From: Methanoculleus taiwanensis
GTDB taxonomy: Archaea; Halobacteriota; Methanomicrobia; Methanomicrobiales; Methanoculleaceae
Reading direction: 5' to 3'
Assembly: GCF_004102725.1 (NCBI RefSeq)
Contig: NZ_LHQS01000004.1
Location: 101,206 to 165,205, forward strand
DNA: 64,000 nucleotides
Both the position numbers and the translations under genes were made by a program. Shown here one piece after another: positions 1 through 8,281 of this stretch (position 1 is the stretch's first letter; the number at the start of each line of letters is the position of its first letter). The notes under the pieces are model-generated. The model was given only the letters and a program-made list of their open reading frames with translations, had not been told where the DNA came from and did not search any database.

Positions 1-1
1 G

Positions 2-766
2 TTCGTGGAGCGCGACCCGAAGACAAAGGGGATCATCCTCTACATCGAGGAGATCCAGGACGGCAAGACCTTCACGAAGGTGGTCAGCGAAGTCTCGAAG
101 AGCAAACCGGTCGTTGCAATCAAGTCGGGCTCCTCGCAGAAGGGACAGGCGGCCGCCTCCTCGCATACGGGTTCGCTCTCCGGATCGTATGAGGTCTACA
201 TGGAAGCATTCCGGAATGCGGGCGTCATCCCGGTTCACACCCTGACCGGTGCTTTCCAGGTCGCCGAGATGCTGGCGTCCCCGAAGGGGTATCCACGCGG
301 CAAGCGGGCGGTTGTCGTGACGAACGCAGGCGGATTCTCGGTTCTCTCCTCCGACTATGCTGAGCGGTACGGTATCGACCTCATCGATCTCTCACCCGAG
401 ATCCTCGAAGAGCTCAACGAGTTCCTACCCGAGTTCTGGAATAAAGGAAACCCGCTCGATCTCCTCGGGGATGCCGGTGAGAAGCGGTTCGAGAAGGTCT
501 TCGATGCACTGATCCGCCACCAGGATGCATGGGATATTGCATTTGTCATCGGGTTCCCGAACCTGGTGATGAAGTCCGACCAGCTGGCAAACCAGATCGT
601 TCAGTTTGCAGGGAAGACCGAGAACATGGTCGTCGGAGCACTCCTCGGCGGAGACTCGATGCAGCGCGGCCGTGACATCCTGAAAGAGAACGGCATCCCG
701 AGTTTCGAGGAACTGGACTTCACCTTCCGGGTGATGGGGAGAATCCTCTGGCAGCGGTTCCGTTGA
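2..766 (+). CDS. ADP-forming acetate/acyl-CoA synthetase, C-terminal part (partial)
   Basis: The frame is open at the left window edge, so the true start lies upstream. The visible part matches the succinyl-CoA-synthetase-like alpha region of archaeal ADP-forming acyl-CoA synthetases, which make ATP from acyl-CoA, ADP and phosphate or run in reverse. The motif SSHTGSLSGS near residue 52 carries the His that the family phosphorylates during catalysis. It is followed by a second flavodoxin-like domain (AVVVTNAGGFSVLSSD, then NPLDLLGDAG). The chain stops at TGA 764-766 without a visible ATP-grasp domain, so the beta part is either N-terminal or encoded elsewhere. A hairpin and T-run follow. The class is secure, the substrate is not. 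Confidence 0.85.
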   Translation, partial: FVERDPKTKGIILYIEEIQDGKTFTKVVSEVSKSKPVVAIKSGSSQKGQAAASSHTGSLSGSYEVYMEAFRNAGVIPVHTLTGAFQVAEMLASPKGYPRGKRAVVVTNAGGFSVLSSDYAERYGIDLIDLSPEILEELNEFLPEFWNKGNPLDLLGDAGEKRFEKVFDALIRHQDAWDIAFVIGFPNLVMKSDQLANQIVQFAGKTENMVVGALLGGDSMQRGRDILKENGIPSFEELDFTFRVMGRILWQRFR

Positions 767-802
767 GACCAACCCGGGCAGTTACAGAAGATAAGCGACA
801 AA

Positions 803-839
803 GGCAGGGAGAGAAAGAGATCTCCTGCCACCGTTTTTT
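803..839 (+). terminator. Stem-loop plus T6, transcription terminator
   Basis: Arms at 803-811 and 821-829 (GGCAGG...CCTGCC extended by GAGA/TCTC with one bulge) are followed by six T at 834-839. It lies 37 nt after the stop of the acyl-CoA synthetase gene. T-runs are the main intrinsic termination signal in archaea, and the stem is an added feature here. Confidence 0.5.
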
Positions 840-1321
840 GGGTAGAAAGCAGCGGTATCCACTACAGGGAGACCGATAACCCCGATCATGCACCGGACTT
901 CCAATCACCCCCACGACAAGAAACGCGTCTGTCGGTTCACCCGCCTCCTTATCGCAGGGACAGGCCTTCTCTGCATCCGCAGCAGTCTTGTAGCCCCGGG
1001 GATCTTGAGAAGGGGGAGACACTCCTGCACCGGTAAGCCACCCGGGCAGGTACGGTGTCGGGTCGAGCGAGCGATGAAAAGGGTAGAAGATACGATACGA
1101 CCGGCATAATCAACCCGGATCTCCCAATAGGGGTTCCTTAACCGATGTCACCCTGCCCATCCCGGCCGGACGCCCCGGCATCCTCCACACCCGGGTGGCC
1201 GGTTAGAGCCTTTTGGTGTGGGATCCGGCAGGAAAACCCCGATTTTAAGGGATAATTACTTTAAACGCGCCATCAAAATTTATTTATAATTTGGTCCCCC
1301 CTCGGGGGGGCGGTGAGTAAC
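840..1321. other. Intergenic region, no supported gene
   Basis: About 480 bp between the terminator and the FKBP gene. A short reading frame at 888-1109 is rich in Arg, Cys and Ser, has no recognisable domain and no clear ribosome-binding site, and I do not call it. The right end holds the FKBP promoter and a C6-TC-G7 tract at 1296-1310. Nothing else is evident. Confidence 0.5.
1283..1290 (+). promoter_or_regulatory. TATA box of FKBP gene
   Basis: TTTATAAT lies in an AT-rich stretch (1272-1293) of an otherwise GC-rich region. Its centre is about 27 nt before position 1313 and 35 nt before the ATG at 1322, so the transcript should have a leader of only about 0-10 nt. A C6-TC-G7 tract sits between the box and the start. 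Confidence 0.6.
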
Positions 1322-1771
1322 ATGGCTCAGGCAAAAGAAGGAGACACCGTAAAGGTGCATTACACGGGAAAACTGCAGGATGGAACGGTTTTTGACAGCT
1401 CAGACGAAAGAGCGCCGATTGAATTCACAATCGGCGAAGGTCAGGTTATATCCGGCTTCGAGCAGGCAGTCGTCGGAATGGAGCCCGGAGAGACAAAGAC
1501 CACCACCGTCCCGGCGGAAGAGGCATACGGCCCTCACCGTGACGAGATGCTGCTTGAAGTAGATCGCGAACAGTTTCCGGAGGATGTCCAGCCGGAGACC
1601 GGTCAGCAACTGCAGATCAGCCAGCCCGACGGCAGAACCTTCTTCGTCACCGTTAGCGATATCTCGGAATCGAGTGTGGTGCTGGATGCCAATCACCCGC
1701 TTGCAGGCAAAGATCTGACGTTCGAGATCCGGCTCGTCGAAGTGAACCCACCCGAGAGCATCACGGCATAA
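1322..1771 (+). CDS. FKBP-type peptidyl-prolyl cis-trans isomerase (SlyD-like)
   Basis: A 149-residue soluble prolyl isomerase and chaperone of the archaeal short FKBP type. The N-terminal FKBP half contains [18 protein letters not shown] and [18 protein letters not shown], which form the isomerase pocket. Residues about 70-130 are the inserted IF (insert-in-flap) chaperone domain, and the chain returns to the FKBP fold with [18 protein letters not shown] choose ATG 1322 over GTG 1313 because GGTGAG at 1312-1317 gives a Shine-Dalgarno match four bases upstream, although the TATA distance would also allow an almost leaderless start at 1313. It is monocistronic, with a T6 at 1835-1840 downstream. 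Confidence 0.93.
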   Translation: MAQAKEGDTVKVHYTGKLQDGTVFDSSDERAPIEFTIGEGQVISGFEQAVVGMEPGETKTTTVPAEEAYGPHRDEMLLEVDREQFPEDVQPETGQQLQISQPDGRTFFVTVSDISESSVVLDANHPLAGKDLTFEIRLVEVNPPESITA

Positions 1772-1966
1772 CTGCATCCCGGATCCGGTGTATTCCAGGG
1801 TTTGTGTCCCGCCGGTGCAGATCCGATTCACATCTTTTTTACAGGCACCCACTCCTCGCAACAAAGCATTCACCGACCTGCGAGTGAATGCCGGCCATTT
1901 CACCCCCTTCAGGTCCCGGGCACGGGCAGACGACACCCGTGCCACACCGATCGGTAAGGCACAATG

Positions 1967-1974
1967 CTTATATT
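1967..1974 (+). promoter_or_regulatory. TATA box of PQQ/cupredoxin gene
   Basis: CTTATATT is centred about 28 nt before the ATG at 1999, the distance expected from an archaeal TATA box to the transcription start. The mRNA is therefore probably leaderless, which supports ATG 1999 rather than the upstream in-frame ATG at 1888. Confidence 0.65.
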
Positions 1975-1998
1975 CCGTGCCAACGCCCATTCGGCAAC

Positions 1999-4365
1999 AT
2001 GTATAAAAATGCACAGATACTAATTTTCATCGCCTTAATGGCGATGATCGTCCCGCTGGGCGCTTCCGCTCAGGAAAACGAAACAACGAACGCCACCGGG
2101 AGCATTCCTCCTGAGGTTCTCGAGTACGGAGGGGACTGGCCGCTGCCGAATTATGACTATGCCAACACGCGAGCGACAACAAACGCATCGATAGATGCCG
2201 GTAACGTCAACGATCTCGGGGTCGCCTGGGCGTTCGCCATTCCGGCCACGGGGGCGTTTGGTGCTGCCTCAAGTAACCCGATCGTGATGGGCGACACCGT
2301 CTACTTCCAGGATCTCAACGCCAGTGTCTTTGCCCTCGACCTTGAGAATGGGTCGGAGATCTGGGCGCAGCGGTACGACAACGCATCGGTTCTCGGCCCG
2401 AACGGCCCTGCTGTCGGGTGGGGGAAGGTCTTCGTCGCAAAGGATCCGTTCAATATGGCAGCCCTGAACGCAACGACCGGTGAAGAGATCTGGGCGACCA
2501 GAATCGTATTCAAGGTCAACGAGACCGGCACGCTCATCGGCGAAGGGATCGATATCCAGCCGTCCGTCTACGGCGGTCAGGTGCTCACCTCGACGGTGCC
2601 CGGAACCGGCGATGTCTTCTACCAGCCGGGAAGTATCGGCGTCATCTACGCCCTCGACCAGGAAACCGGCGAGGTTGCCTGGAACTTCAGCACCGTCGAC
2701 TCGCCTGACCTCTGGGGCAATCCCGACGTGAACAGCGGCGGCGGTGCCTGGTACTCGCCCGCCGTCGATACCGAACGGAACGTAACCTACTGGGGCGTCG
2801 GCAACCCGGCACCGTGGCCGGGCACAGAAGAGTGGCCGAACGGAACGAGCAGACCAGGGCCGAACCTCTACACCAACAGCATCGTAGCCCTCGGCACCGA
2901 TAACGGAAGCCTGGAGTGGTACGCTCAAGCCCTTCCGCATGACCTCTTCGATTACGATCTCCAGATCCCGCCGATCCTCGCGACCGCGAACATCACCGGC
3001 GAAGAGCAGGATATCGTCATCGGCGCCGGAAAGATGGGACGCGTCTATGCCTTCAACCGCGACAGCGGAGAACGGCTCTGGGTCGCCGTGGTCGGCGAGC
3101 ACCAGAACGACCAGCTCGCGGGCATTCCGCCGAACGAGACGGTGACCGTCTACCCCGGATACTTCGGCGGGGTCGAGACGCCCATGGCCTATGCCGACGG
3201 GAGCGCCTATGTACCGAGCCTCGACCTCTCCTCAAACTACACCTCCACCCAGGCAACCGGCCAGGAATCGTTCAACGAATCCGTCGGCAGGCTAACCGCT
3301 CTCGAGGTGGATACGGGTAAGGTGCTCTGGGATAAGGAGTTCGACTCCCCGAACTTCGGCGGTGCTACGATCGTCAACGATCTCGTATTCACGGCGACGT
3401 ACGACGGCGTCATCTACGCCTTCGACCGGATGAGCGGTGAGGAGGTCTGGAACTGGACGGCACCCGCAGGCATCAACGCCTGGCCCGCCGTCGTGAACGA
3501 CACTATCGTCTGGCCGGCAGGTTCCGGTGAACAGCCCGTGCTCGTCGCGCTTCGGCTGGGGGCGGAAGGTGGCAACGTTACGATGCCGGGGAACATAACC
3601 GGTAGCCAGACCGGAAACATGACCGCTGGCAATCAGACGATGGATAACGTAACCGGGAACCAGACTACGAACAACATGACCGGGGTGCCGAACGTGACCA
3701 TCACCATGCCGGAGAACGGATCAACCGTCTCCGCCGGCAATGTGACGGTTGACGTCAACATCACGAACTTCAGCCTAGTCGACAACCTCGGAGGGGCACC
3801 CGTCGCCGGTGAAGGACACATCCACTATTACCTCGACGTCGCCCCGCCGACCGAGCAGGGCAAACCCGCCGTCCCGGAGAACGGCTCCTACGCCGTGAGC
3901 ACGAACACCTCCTACACCTGGGAGAACGTCACGCCAGGGATGCACAACCTCTCCGTCCAGCTCGTCAACAACGATCATACGCCGCTCGATCCACCGGTCA
4001 CGGCCATGGTCAACGTGACTGCCGAAGGAGAGGCAGGGAATGCCACACCCACAGAGACAGCGGCGCCGGAGCAGCCGGAGACCGCGACAGTCGATCTGGT
4101 GGCTGAAAACATTGCCTTCGATATGAATACCATCACCGTACCCGCCGGTGCGAACGTGACGGTAAACTTCACAAACCTCGACACCGCTCCGCATAATCTG
4201 GCGGTATATACCACTTCAGCCGCAGACGACCCGCTCTTCGTCGGCGAGATCATCAACCAGGGGAACATAACCTACACATTCACCGCGCCGGAGGAACCGG
4301 GAACCTACTTCTTCCGCTGCGATGTACACCCCGTCGCCATGACCGGCGATTTCATCGTGCAGTGA
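1999..4365 (+). CDS. Secreted PQQ-type beta-propeller protein fused to a cupredoxin domain
   Basis: A 788-residue exported protein. Residues 1-25 form a signal peptide (hydrophobic ILIFIALMAMIVPLG, then ASAQ). Residues about 40-520 are a quinoprotein-dehydrogenase-like propeller with repeated TGEEIW/TGEVAW/SGERLW/SGEEVW blade motifs. A Thr/Asn-rich linker (about 535-570) leads to a second beta domain with GHIHYYLD, and then to a C-terminal cupredoxin (about 695-788). The cupredoxin keeps candidate type 1 copper ligands: His in APHN, then Cys, His and Met in RCDVHPVAM. About forty N-x-S/T sequons suggest heavy surface glycosylation. No membrane anchor follows, so it is secreted or held in the S-layer. 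An electron-transfer role is inferred; substrate and cofactor are unknown. Confidence 0.82.
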   Translation: MYKNAQILIFIALMAMIVPLGASAQENETTNATGSIPPEVLEYGGDWPLPNYDYANTRATTNASIDAGNVNDLGVAWAFAIPATGAFGAASSNPIVMGDTVYFQDLNASVFALDLENGSEIWAQRYDNASVLGPNGPAVGWGKVFVAKDPFNMAALNATTGEEIWATRIVFKVNETGTLIGEGIDIQPSVYGGQVLTSTVPGTGDVFYQPGSIGVIYALDQETGEVAWNFSTVDSPDLWGNPDVNSGGGAWYSPAVDTERNVTYWGVGNPAPWPGTEEWPNGTSRPGPNLYTNSIVALGTDNGSLEWYAQALPHDLFDYDLQIPPILATANITGEEQDIVIGAGKMGRVYAFNRDSGERLWVAVVGEHQNDQLAGIPPNETVTVYPGYFGGVETPMAYADGSAYVPSLDLSSNYTSTQATGQESFNESVGRLTALEVDTGKVLWDKEFDSPNFGGATIVNDLVFTATYDGVIYAFDRMSGEEVWNWTAPAGINAWPAVVNDTIVWPAGSGEQPVLVALRLGAEGGNVTMPGNITGSQTGNMTAGNQTMDNVTGNQTTNNMTGVPNVTITMPENGSTVSAGNVTVDVNITNFSLVDNLGGAPVAGEGHIHYYLDVAPPTEQGKPAVPENGSYAVSTNTSYTWENVTPGMHNLSVQLVNNDHTPLDPPVTAMVNVTAEGEAGNATPTETAAPEQPETATVDLVAENIAFDMNTITVPAGANVTVNFTNLDTAPHNLAVYTTSAADDPLFVGEIINQGNITYTFTAPEEPGTYFFRCDVHPVAMTGDFIVQ

Positions 4366-4389
4366 CACCGATATCGATAAGAGACCCCA

Positions 4390-4397
4390 TTTTTTTT
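4390..4397 (+). terminator. T8 terminator after the PQQ/cupredoxin gene
   Basis: A run of eight T follows 24 nt after the stop codon. It matches the poly-T signals that terminate archaeal transcription, and it precedes the promoter of the next gene. Confidence 0.45.
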
Positions 4398-4448
4398 ATT
4401 CCGCCGGAGAAAGTACATAAGGAAACTTGTATAAGACGAACACACGCC

Positions 4449-5015
4449 ATGAAAGAACGCAACCGCCGGTCGATCGTCGGGATTACTCTCTCCCGCATCA
4501 TCGGCCTCATCATATTCCTGATCGTCCTCGGCATCCTGAACATCGTTGCTGAATCGCTTCAGGCTCCCATCTACCAACAGATCGTTCTCTTCCTGAACGC
4601 CAGTCTCGGACTGATCGTTATTATAACGGTGTTCTTCCTCATCGGGGAGATCTTCGGAGCGCTGCGGTTTCCTGCAAATCTTCCCGCACCGCTCTTCAAC
4701 GCCATCGGCGCCGTCTTTCTGGCAGTGTTTCTGATCCGCCTCTTCGGGCTGGTCGCCGCAATCTCGGGCGTCGGCGTATTCCTCCTCTTCGAGGAGTTTG
4801 CTTTCCTGATCTATCCGGCAGTATTTCTCATCGTCCTGATCGGAGGGTTCATCGGAATCTTCACATCAGCCGGCGATACCGGTGATGGAGAGGGAAAAAA
4901 CGACGAAAAGAAGTCAGACGGCACGGACAGGACATGGGATGATATAGGCGATGATATCCGGAGGATAGGTGAAGATATAATCCGGAAGATCCGCGAAGAG
5001 TTCAGGAAGGGGTAG
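4449..5015 (+). CDS. Multi-pass membrane protein, unknown function
   Basis: A 188-residue protein that I do not recognise. After a basic N-terminus (MKERNRRS) there are four hydrophobic segments at about residues 10-30, 45-65, 80-105 and 110-135. A strongly charged cytosolic tail follows, first acidic/lysine-rich and then an amphipathic stretch with RRIGEDIIRKIREEF. I choose ATG 4449 rather than the earlier frame opening because the segment before it is not membrane-like and overlaps the promoter region (TACATA at 4414-4419). It stands alone, and its neighbours give no functional hint. Confidence 0.75.
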   Translation: MKERNRRSIVGITLSRIIGLIIFLIVLGILNIVAESLQAPIYQQIVLFLNASLGLIVIITVFFLIGEIFGALRFPANLPAPLFNAIGAVFLAVFLIRLFGLVAAISGVGVFLLFEEFAFLIYPAVFLIVLIGGFIGIFTSAGDTGDGEGKNDEKKSDGTDRTWDDIGDDIRRIGEDIIRKIREEFRKG

Positions 5016-5027
5016 CCGTCGCAGAGA

Positions 5028-5303
5028 CTATCGGGGGAACGCCTCCGTCTCCGGGTCACCGGACGCAAAGACCCTCGCTTCGGTTACGGCCTGCGTCTCC
5101 GGATCCGTCCTGACCAGAACGACGAGTTCGTACTCGCGGCTCTCCCATCGCGCAGATCCGGGCAGATCCTCCACAGCGCGGAAACTAAAATTGTGCAGTT
5201 CTTCACGAAGGCCGGGATAGGTCGGCGTGTCGCGGATCGCTGCCTCGACGAACTCCTTCGTCCCCTGCTGCCGACCTCGCTCAATACGGTCTATCCGGGT
5301 CAT
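5028..5303 (-). CDS. Small hypothetical protein, paralogue of the next minus-strand gene
   Basis: A 91-residue soluble protein without a recognised domain. Residues 18-45 (FVEAAIRDTPTYPGLREEL, then HNFSF) align with IEEMIQSNPDYTGVKSELES-LNF in the 85-residue protein at 5455-5712. Both continue into a strand of the type YELVVLVRTD / DLQILVFLRI. The two genes are therefore a tandem duplication on the minus strand. The resemblance is visible by eye, and the fold and role are unknown. The start codon is the ATG at 5303. Confidence 0.6.
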   Translation of the reverse strand: MTRIDRIERGRQQGTKEFVEAAIRDTPTYPGLREELHNFSFRAVEDLPGSARWESREYELVVLVRTDPETQAVTEARVFASGDPETEAFPR

Positions 5304-5454
5304 GACCCCCTATCAAGCATCAGTCTGCATAAAAATGATCCGGCAGGCAGCGGCATCTCCGTCACACAGCCCGGTGCGGCCTTGCATAGTCGGTTCAGGA
5401 ACCGGATAAGGAGTGTTGCGAGGTGATGAGCGGCAGCCCGGGCTCGTAACGCAC

Positions 5455-5712
5455 TCAACGCCTGATCGGCGCTACTTCATCAAACGATGCGACGCGATAC
5501 CCCGAATATCCCCCGCCGAGGTTTATTCGGAGGAAGACAAGGATCTGGAGATCCGGCTGAACCCAGACGGCATACTCCGGCCTGTCGGTCTGCGGAATGA
5601 AATTGAGCGATTCAAGTTCAGATTTCACGCCAGTATAATCGGGATTCGACTGGATCATCTCCTCGATCTGTGCCATTACCTGCCTCTGCTGCAGGGATGC
5701 CATACCGTTCAT
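5455..5712 (-). CDS. Small hypothetical protein, second member of a tandem paralogue pair
   Basis: An 85-residue protein starting at ATG 5712, four bases after GGGGGAG in the mRNA. The reading frame extends much further upstream, but that part is Ser/Arg-rich and antisense to the FHA gene, so I exclude it. A candidate TATA box in mRNA sense lies at 5741-5750, about 30 nt before the start. A Q-rich N-terminus is followed by the helix-strand block shared with the gene at 5028-5303. Function unknown. Confidence 0.6.
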   Translation of the reverse strand: MNGMASLQQRQVMAQIEEMIQSNPDYTGVKSELESLNFIPQTDRPEYAVWVQPDLQILVFLRINLGGGYSGYRVASFDEVAPIRR

Positions 5713-5888
5713 CATACTCCCCCGAAGAGACCATCGATCGTAATAAGCATGATCCCGAGCGAACGGGTCACAGCGGAGAAGCCGGAACCCGGGGATCGAA
5801 GAGACTCGCGGACGGATCGGGGAGAATGCTCCCGTCATTGCAGGTTTAACTGATGAGCCGGATAGTTTCGCAATCTTATTGGGAACGA

Positions 5889-5914
5889 CCCGCCCATAGG
5901 AGTACATGGGCGGG
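5889..5914 (+). promoter_or_regulatory. Perfect 9-bp-arm palindrome around the FHA gene start
   Basis: CCCGCCCAT (5889-5897) and ATGGGCGGG (5906-5914) are exact reverse complements separated by 8 nt containing GGAG (5899-5902). The right arm begins with the ATG start codon of the HTH-FHA gene. A TATA-like CTTATT at 5875-5880 would put transcription start at about 5904. The element could therefore be a DNA operator over the start site or, if transcription begins earlier, an RNA hairpin that hides the start codon. Confidence 0.7.
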
Positions 5915-6727
5915 AGGCCTCTAGGCGGAGACGAGGAAGGAGCAACAATAGTTCTCCTGGAAGATACGGATTCACTGCAGGAACTCTCCGAATATCTCGA
6001 CGTCCTCTCAAGCACGACCCGGCTTAAGATCCTCAAGCTCATCGAGCAGAAACCAAAAGATATCCGCCGGATCGCATCGGAGATCCAGTCGAGTTACGAA
6101 AACACCAAAAAGCACATGGATAAACTCCTCAGCATCGGTGTCGTCCGCAAGGAGGCGGGACTTTCGCGGGAAACCTCGAGGGGCATTCACCCGGTCTGGA
6201 AGTACTCGCTCGTGCCCGGAACGATGGAGGCGATCGTGAGGAACCTCGGCCTCTTCTCCAACATGAAACTTACCGTCACCGATGCCGATCTCACCGTCAG
6301 GCTCGCCGCCGTACGCGGCAAGGTCTCGGAGGAACTCACAAACCCCTCACCGACCATCACGCTCCTCGGCGGGCCTGACGACGGAATGTCCTTCCTCCTT
6401 GAAGGCAGCCGGATGCCGGTCGGCAGGGGCGAGAGGGGCGCACCGACGGCATACGTTCCCGGCTCCGCCATCACGCTCTCCGAGGAGTACGGTGCCGTGA
6501 CCCGCATCTCAAAACCGCATGCCGTCTTCATTCTGCGGGACAGAATCTGGCACCTCGAGGACTGCGGGAGTACCGGCGGTACATTTATCAACGGTACCGC
6601 ACTCGTTCCTCACCGCAGATACATACTCAAAGACGGCGATCTCATAGAGTGTGCAAAAGGCGTCCACGGAGCATCCTTCGTCTTCGTCGGCGGAACCGAA
6701 TCGGGACAGGGGGAGGAGAGAACCTGA
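5906..6727 (+). CDS. ArsR-like winged-helix protein with C-terminal FHA domain
   Basis: A 273-residue protein. Residues about 24-90 are a winged helix of the ArsR/archaeal regulator type (YLDVLSSTTRLKILKLIEQ, then KDIRRIASEI). Residues about 160-265 form a forkhead-associated domain that binds phosphothreonine: GRGERG, then ISKPHAVF, then DCGSTGGTFING, the standard GR/SxxH/NG pattern. The next gene encodes a membrane Ser/Thr kinase and overlaps its stop, so the protein is probably a substrate or reader of that kinase and may carry the signal to DNA. A palindrome overlaps its start (5889-5914) and could be an autoregulatory site. The pathway is inferred. Confidence 0.88.
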   Translation: MGGRPLGGDEEGATIVLLEDTDSLQELSEYLDVLSSTTRLKILKLIEQKPKDIRRIASEIQSSYENTKKHMDKLLSIGVVRKEAGLSRETSRGIHPVWKYSLVPGTMEAIVRNLGLFSNMKLTVTDADLTVRLAAVRGKVSEELTNPSPTITLLGGPDDGMSFLLEGSRMPVGRGERGAPTAYVPGSAITLSEEYGAVTRISKPHAVFILRDRIWHLEDCGSTGGTFINGTALVPHRRYILKDGDLIECAKGVHGASFVFVGGTESGQGEERT

Positions 6728-8058
6728 CCCGCAGCGGCGGCAACCCGGCACGCACCCAGGCATGCCGGTGCGTCCTTGCGCTTCTCCTTCTCCTGGCGCT
6801 CCTTGCCGCGCCCTGCACCGCCGATGCGCCGGGCACGGACGCAGAGTCACTCCGTACTGCCGACGACGATACCGTTCAGGTCGAGGAGAGCGCGACCCCG
6901 GCAAAGGGCAACTCCAAACTGAAGGATACACCCGGTAGCAACGGGGCAGGGAATGGAAAGGGAGTAACTCCGGATAGCCCGGCATCCAGGCAGTCCGAGA
7001 CCCCCACACCGGGCAGCCCGACGGTGCAGCCTGCAGGCGGTACCGTGTCGGTTTTTGCAGCAGAACAGAACCGGGGTACACCGGAGCGGGGAAGCGCGGT
7101 CGATGCACCCCTCCTCCTGCTTGCAGGCATAGCTCTCCTCGCGGCCCTTGCCGTCTTCGTATGGTATTCCCGACAGGAACAGAACAGGGAGCTGCCGGAA
7201 ACGGGCACCGCGGCCACCATACTGGCCGAACCCGGGGTGCCGGAGACTCCGGCCGGGCTGCAGAACAGATACAGCCGTATGGAATCTGTCGGGAGAGGCG
7301 GCCTCGGCAGGGTCTTTCGGGCAGAGCGGAAAAGCGACGGTGCGATCGTCGCCGTGAAGATACCCATCGCCTTTGACGAGGCCACGGGGAGATCGTTCCT
7401 GAAAGAGATGCGATTCTGGGAAGAGCTCACCCACCCGAATATCGTCGAGGTCTATTCGGTCAACATCCTTCCCGTTCCGTACGTCGAGATGGAGTACGTC
7501 GCAGGAACCCTTGAAGCGCTGAGAAAACCAATCTCCCCGGAAGCATGCCGATCTATAGCCATGGGGATTGCAGAAGGGCTTTCATACGCTCACGGCAGGG
7601 GGGTCATCCACCGGGATATCAAGCCTCATAACATTCTGATCGGAGACGACGGGGCGGCGAAGATCACCGACTGGGGGATGGGAACCGCCCTTGCCGGGAG
7701 CCGTGCCACGAGCAGCCCCGGGTTCTCTCTCGTCTATGCCGCCCCGGAACAGATCGCTCCGGGGCGTTTTGGCAGAACCGACGAGCGGACGGACATCTAT
7801 CAGCTCGGGGTCGTCCTGTACGAACTCCTGACCGGCACGGTTCCCTTCCCGGGAGAGGATATCGCCGCGTTCAGCACTGCCCTTCTCGAGACCGAACCGG
7901 TGCCGCCGTCGGTGATCCGTCCCGGTATCGAGCCCTTCGATCCAATCATCCGGCGATGCCTCGCAAAAAACCCCGACCACAGGTATCAGACCGCCGCCGA
8001 TCTGGCAGCCGATCTTGCCGCCCTCCCTCTCGGGGAGCAGGGCGAGGAGAGAGCATAA
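6724..8058 (+). CDS. Membrane-anchored Hanks-type Ser/Thr protein kinase
   Basis: A 444-residue kinase. The N-terminus has a signal/anchor (VLALLLLLALLAA), then a Thr/Pro/Ser-rich extracellular stretch of about 90 residues, a transmembrane helix (LLLLAGIALLAALAVFVWY) and a cytosolic kinase domain. Key motifs are the glycine loop GRGGLGRVF, VAVKIP, the catalytic loop HRDIKPHNIL, DWG in place of DFG, and YAAPEQ. No ATG or GTG exists near the signal peptide. The best start is CTG 6724, five bases after GGGGGAGGAG and overlapping the FHA stop by four bases; the alternative is GTG 6649, 79 nt inside the FHA gene. Pairing with the FHA protein suggests one signalling operon. Confidence 0.85.
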   Translation: MTRSGGNPARTQACRCVLALLLLLALLAAPCTADAPGTDAESLRTADDDTVQVEESATPAKGNSKLKDTPGSNGAGNGKGVTPDSPASRQSETPTPGSPTVQPAGGTVSVFAAEQNRGTPERGSAVDAPLLLLAGIALLAALAVFVWYSRQEQNRELPETGTAATILAEPGVPETPAGLQNRYSRMESVGRGGLGRVFRAERKSDGAIVAVKIPIAFDEATGRSFLKEMRFWEELTHPNIVEVYSVNILPVPYVEMEYVAGTLEALRKPISPEACRSIAMGIAEGLSYAHGRGVIHRDIKPHNILIGDDGAAKITDWGMGTALAGSRATSSPGFSLVYAAPEQIAPGRFGRTDERTDIYQLGVVLYELLTGTVPFPGEDIAAFSTALLETEPVPPSVIRPGIEPFDPIIRRCLAKNPDHRYQTAADLAADLAALPLGEQGEERA

Positions 8059-8281
8059 CCCGGCGGGGCGGGCGGCAAGAGTTTTGTAGTGGGAGGAACG
8101 AGGTTGTCACCGGGAGGGGGCGACGACGGACAGTACGACCAATACGCTGCGGGCGAGGCTGAGCACGATCCGCCGCGAAGGCGTCCGCCGCAAATTTCTC
8201 GTCCTTCTGGCATCGCTCATCCTGCTGCTGGTACTCTACCCCTACGTAGGCCCGGAAAGCGGCGGGGAAATCTTCTTTAAG

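Noticed and set aside
888..1109. 73-residue ORF between the acyl-CoA synthetase and FKBP genes
   Set aside because: No Shine-Dalgarno or TATA at the right distance; composition unlike a protein of this organism.
2269..3102. 277-residue ORF antisense to the PQQ propeller gene
   Set aside because: Shadow of a strongly supported coding gene; no start signal or domain.
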